A DNA stretch of 64,000 nt from a bacterium (GTDB lineage: Bacteria > Bacillota > Clostridia > Lachnospirales > Lachnospiraceae): NCBI GenBank assembly GCA_023664305.1, contig JAMPFT010000018.1:1-64000 (forward strand), written 5' to 3'. Below, piece by piece: positions 62,886 to 64,000 of the stretch. The notes below the pieces were generated by a model. The model worked only from the letters and a program-made list of their open reading frames with translations. It did no database searches and was not told where the DNA came from. Position 1 is the stretch's first letter. Each line of letters starts with the position of its first letter. Both the position numbers and the translations under genes were made by a program.

Positions 62886-62914
62886 TTGACAAAAAACAAG
62901 ATTTTAAGTATGCT
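62886..62914 (+). promoter_or_regulatory. Promoter of the restriction gene
   Basis: TTGACA (62886-62891) and TATGCT (62909-62914) separated by 17 bases. Confidence 0.7.
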
Positions 62915-62941
62915 ATTTTTGGAATAAGCGGAGGATAATTT

Positions 62942-64000
62942 ATGGCGTACCAAAGTGAAGCAGAGTTGGAACAGCAGCTTATAGAACAACTGAAAAATCA
63001 AAATTATCATAGTGTATCATTACCCGAGTATGATTCGCTCCTTGTCAATTTTAAGGAACAGTTTGAGACTTTTAACGCCTCTAAGCTGAACGGGAAAGCG
63101 TTATCATCCAAAGAATGGGAGCGTGTGCTGAATTACATAAATGGTAAGAGTATTTTTGAAAGTGCAAAAATTCTGCGGGACAAGTTTGTGCTCGAAATGG
63201 ATGACGGAACAAAGCCATATCTTCAATTTTTTGACGAGGATTACACAAAGAACCGTTATCAGGTGACACACCAGACAACCGTTATCGGCAAGTATACCAA
63301 TCGCTACGATGTAACGCTGCTTATCAACGGTTTACCGCTTGTTCAAATCGAACTCAAGCGCCGTGGTGTGGATATCAAGGAGGCGGTCAATCAGATCATG
63401 AGATACAGAAAGCACTCCTATCAGGGGCTTTACCGTTTTATTCAGCTTTTTGTCGTGTCAAACGGTGTGGACACTAAATACTTTGCTAACAGCGACAGAG
63501 ATATCTTGTATTCTCACACATTCTTTTGGACGGATGACAATAATATCCGTGTGACAAACCTGAAGGATTTTTCTGTTGTATTCCTTGCGCGCGATTTGCT
63601 TGTTAAGATGTTGACCAAATTTACAATTCTGAATGATACAGACAAGATTTTGATGATTATGCGCCCCTATCAGGTGTATGCAACGGAAGCGCTTATTCGT
63701 CAGGCGACCTTGACGAATCGAAACGCCTATATATGGCATACCACAGGTGCGGGTAAAACGCTTACTTCATTTAAAACGGCGCAGATTCTCGCTTCCATGC
63801 CAAGTATTAAAAAGGTTGTTTTTCTGGTTGACCGAAAGGATTTAGATACACAGACAACCGAAGAATTTAACAAATTTGAGGCGGGCTCCGTTGATGCTAC
63901 CGACCGCACAGATATTCTTGTAAAGCAAATGAAGGACAAGAATCGTCAGCTTATTATTACTACCATTCAGAAAATGGCAACCGCTGTAAAGAAGCCACAG
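62942..64000 (+). CDS. hsdR: Type I restriction endonuclease, R subunit (5' part)
   Basis: Runs off the right edge after 353 codons. Cuts DNA after ATP-driven translocation as part of a type I restriction-modification complex. The N-terminal nuclease domain shows YDVTLLINGLPLVQIELKRR (D, ExK), and the helicase begins with Walker A HTTGAGKTLTS (residues 266-276; Lys272) and VFLVDRKDLDTQT. GGAGGATAATTT precedes the ATG at 62942. Its base composition is more AT-rich than the upstream genes, suggesting horizontal gain. hsdM and hsdS are expected beyond the window. Confidence 0.93.
   Translation, partial: MAYQSEAELEQQLIEQLKNQNYHSVSLPEYDSLLVNFKEQFETFNASKLNGKALSSKEWERVLNYINGKSIFESAKILRDKFVLEMDDGTKPYLQFFDEDYTKNRYQVTHQTTVIGKYTNRYDVTLLINGLPLVQIELKRRGVDIKEAVNQIMRYRKHSYQGLYRFIQLFVVSNGVDTKYFANSDRDILYSHTFFWTDDNNIRVTNLKDFSVVFLARDLLVKMLTKFTILNDTDKILMIMRPYQVYATEALIRQATLTNRNAYIWHTTGAGKTLTSFKTAQILASMPSIKKVVFLVDRKDLDTQTTEEFNKFEAGSVDATDRTDILVKQMKDKNRQLIITTIQKMATAVKKPQ

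Overview
The window looks like a chromosomal segment of a Gram-positive Clostridia, most likely a Lachnospiraceae gut anaerobe. The reasons are gene order and family content rather than a marker gene: a CIRCE-controlled hrcA-grpE-dnaK-dnaJ operon, the ireB-ruvX-DUF1292 triplet, RNase J, a type III glutamine synthetase, cysteine desulfurase-thiI, MtaB, a Lys/Ala-rich DUF6465-type protein and an Rpn-family nuclease. Core genes are moderately GC-rich with strong GGAGG-type ribosome binding sites; several starts are GTG or TTG.

Layout. 1-4.1 kb: glycerol kinase, a 103-bp tandem repeat with an inverted copy, a PLP aminotransferase overlapping uppP. 4.2-9.9 kb: DUF6465 gene and the heat-shock operon. 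9.9-16.3 kb: an O-antigen-ligase-like membrane protein, a 40-bp minisatellite, prmA, rsmE, cysteine desulfurase and thiI. 16.4-25.5 kb: an HPr-like protein without the usual histidine motif, mtaB, ireB-ruvX-DUF1292, RNase J, a YlbF-type protein, a short MltG-like protein ending in a 66-bp repeat, trmR and trhP (mo5U34 tRNA modification), and a membrane protein. 25.7-27.8 kb: glutamine synthetase III. 28.0-35.9 kb, minus strand: MFS transporter, alpha/beta hydrolase and a complete peptide-type ABC importer, with a divergent LacI-family regulator (36.2-37.2 kb). Operator-like GCAAA-TTGC palindromes lie in the shared control region.

37.35-57.95 kb is an integrated element in the 3' end of a tRNA-Gln(CTG) gene. 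An 87-bp direct repeat (84/87 by eye) of the tRNA 3' half and its terminator marks both ends. It carries two excisionase-like proteins, an XRE repressor, two small Cys-containing proteins, a Ycf46-like AAA ATPase / helical protein / Sel1-repeat module, a recombination module (DUF932, YqaJ exonuclease, Rad52-like annealing protein, DUF5688), two AT-rich minus-strand genes, a P-loop replication-type ATPase, a tyrosine integrase, an Rpn nuclease and a PIN toxin-antitoxin pair. I see no relaxase, type IV secretion, capsid or terminase gene, so it looks like a mobilizable or satellite-type island. The least explained part is the AAA/helical/Sel1 module, followed by a decayed second copy of its gene junction.

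58.0-64.0 kb: a GNAT acetyltransferase, an iron alcohol dehydrogenase-aldehyde dehydrogenase operon, an XRE protein whose C-terminal part resembles the cytoplasmic domain of the export protein FlhA, and the start of a type I restriction endonuclease gene that runs off the window. A short structured repeat occurs at three gene ends (16.3, 27.9 and 61.7 kb), with compensatory changes in its first hairpin.

All calls come from reading the sequence and from recall of protein families. No database search was run.
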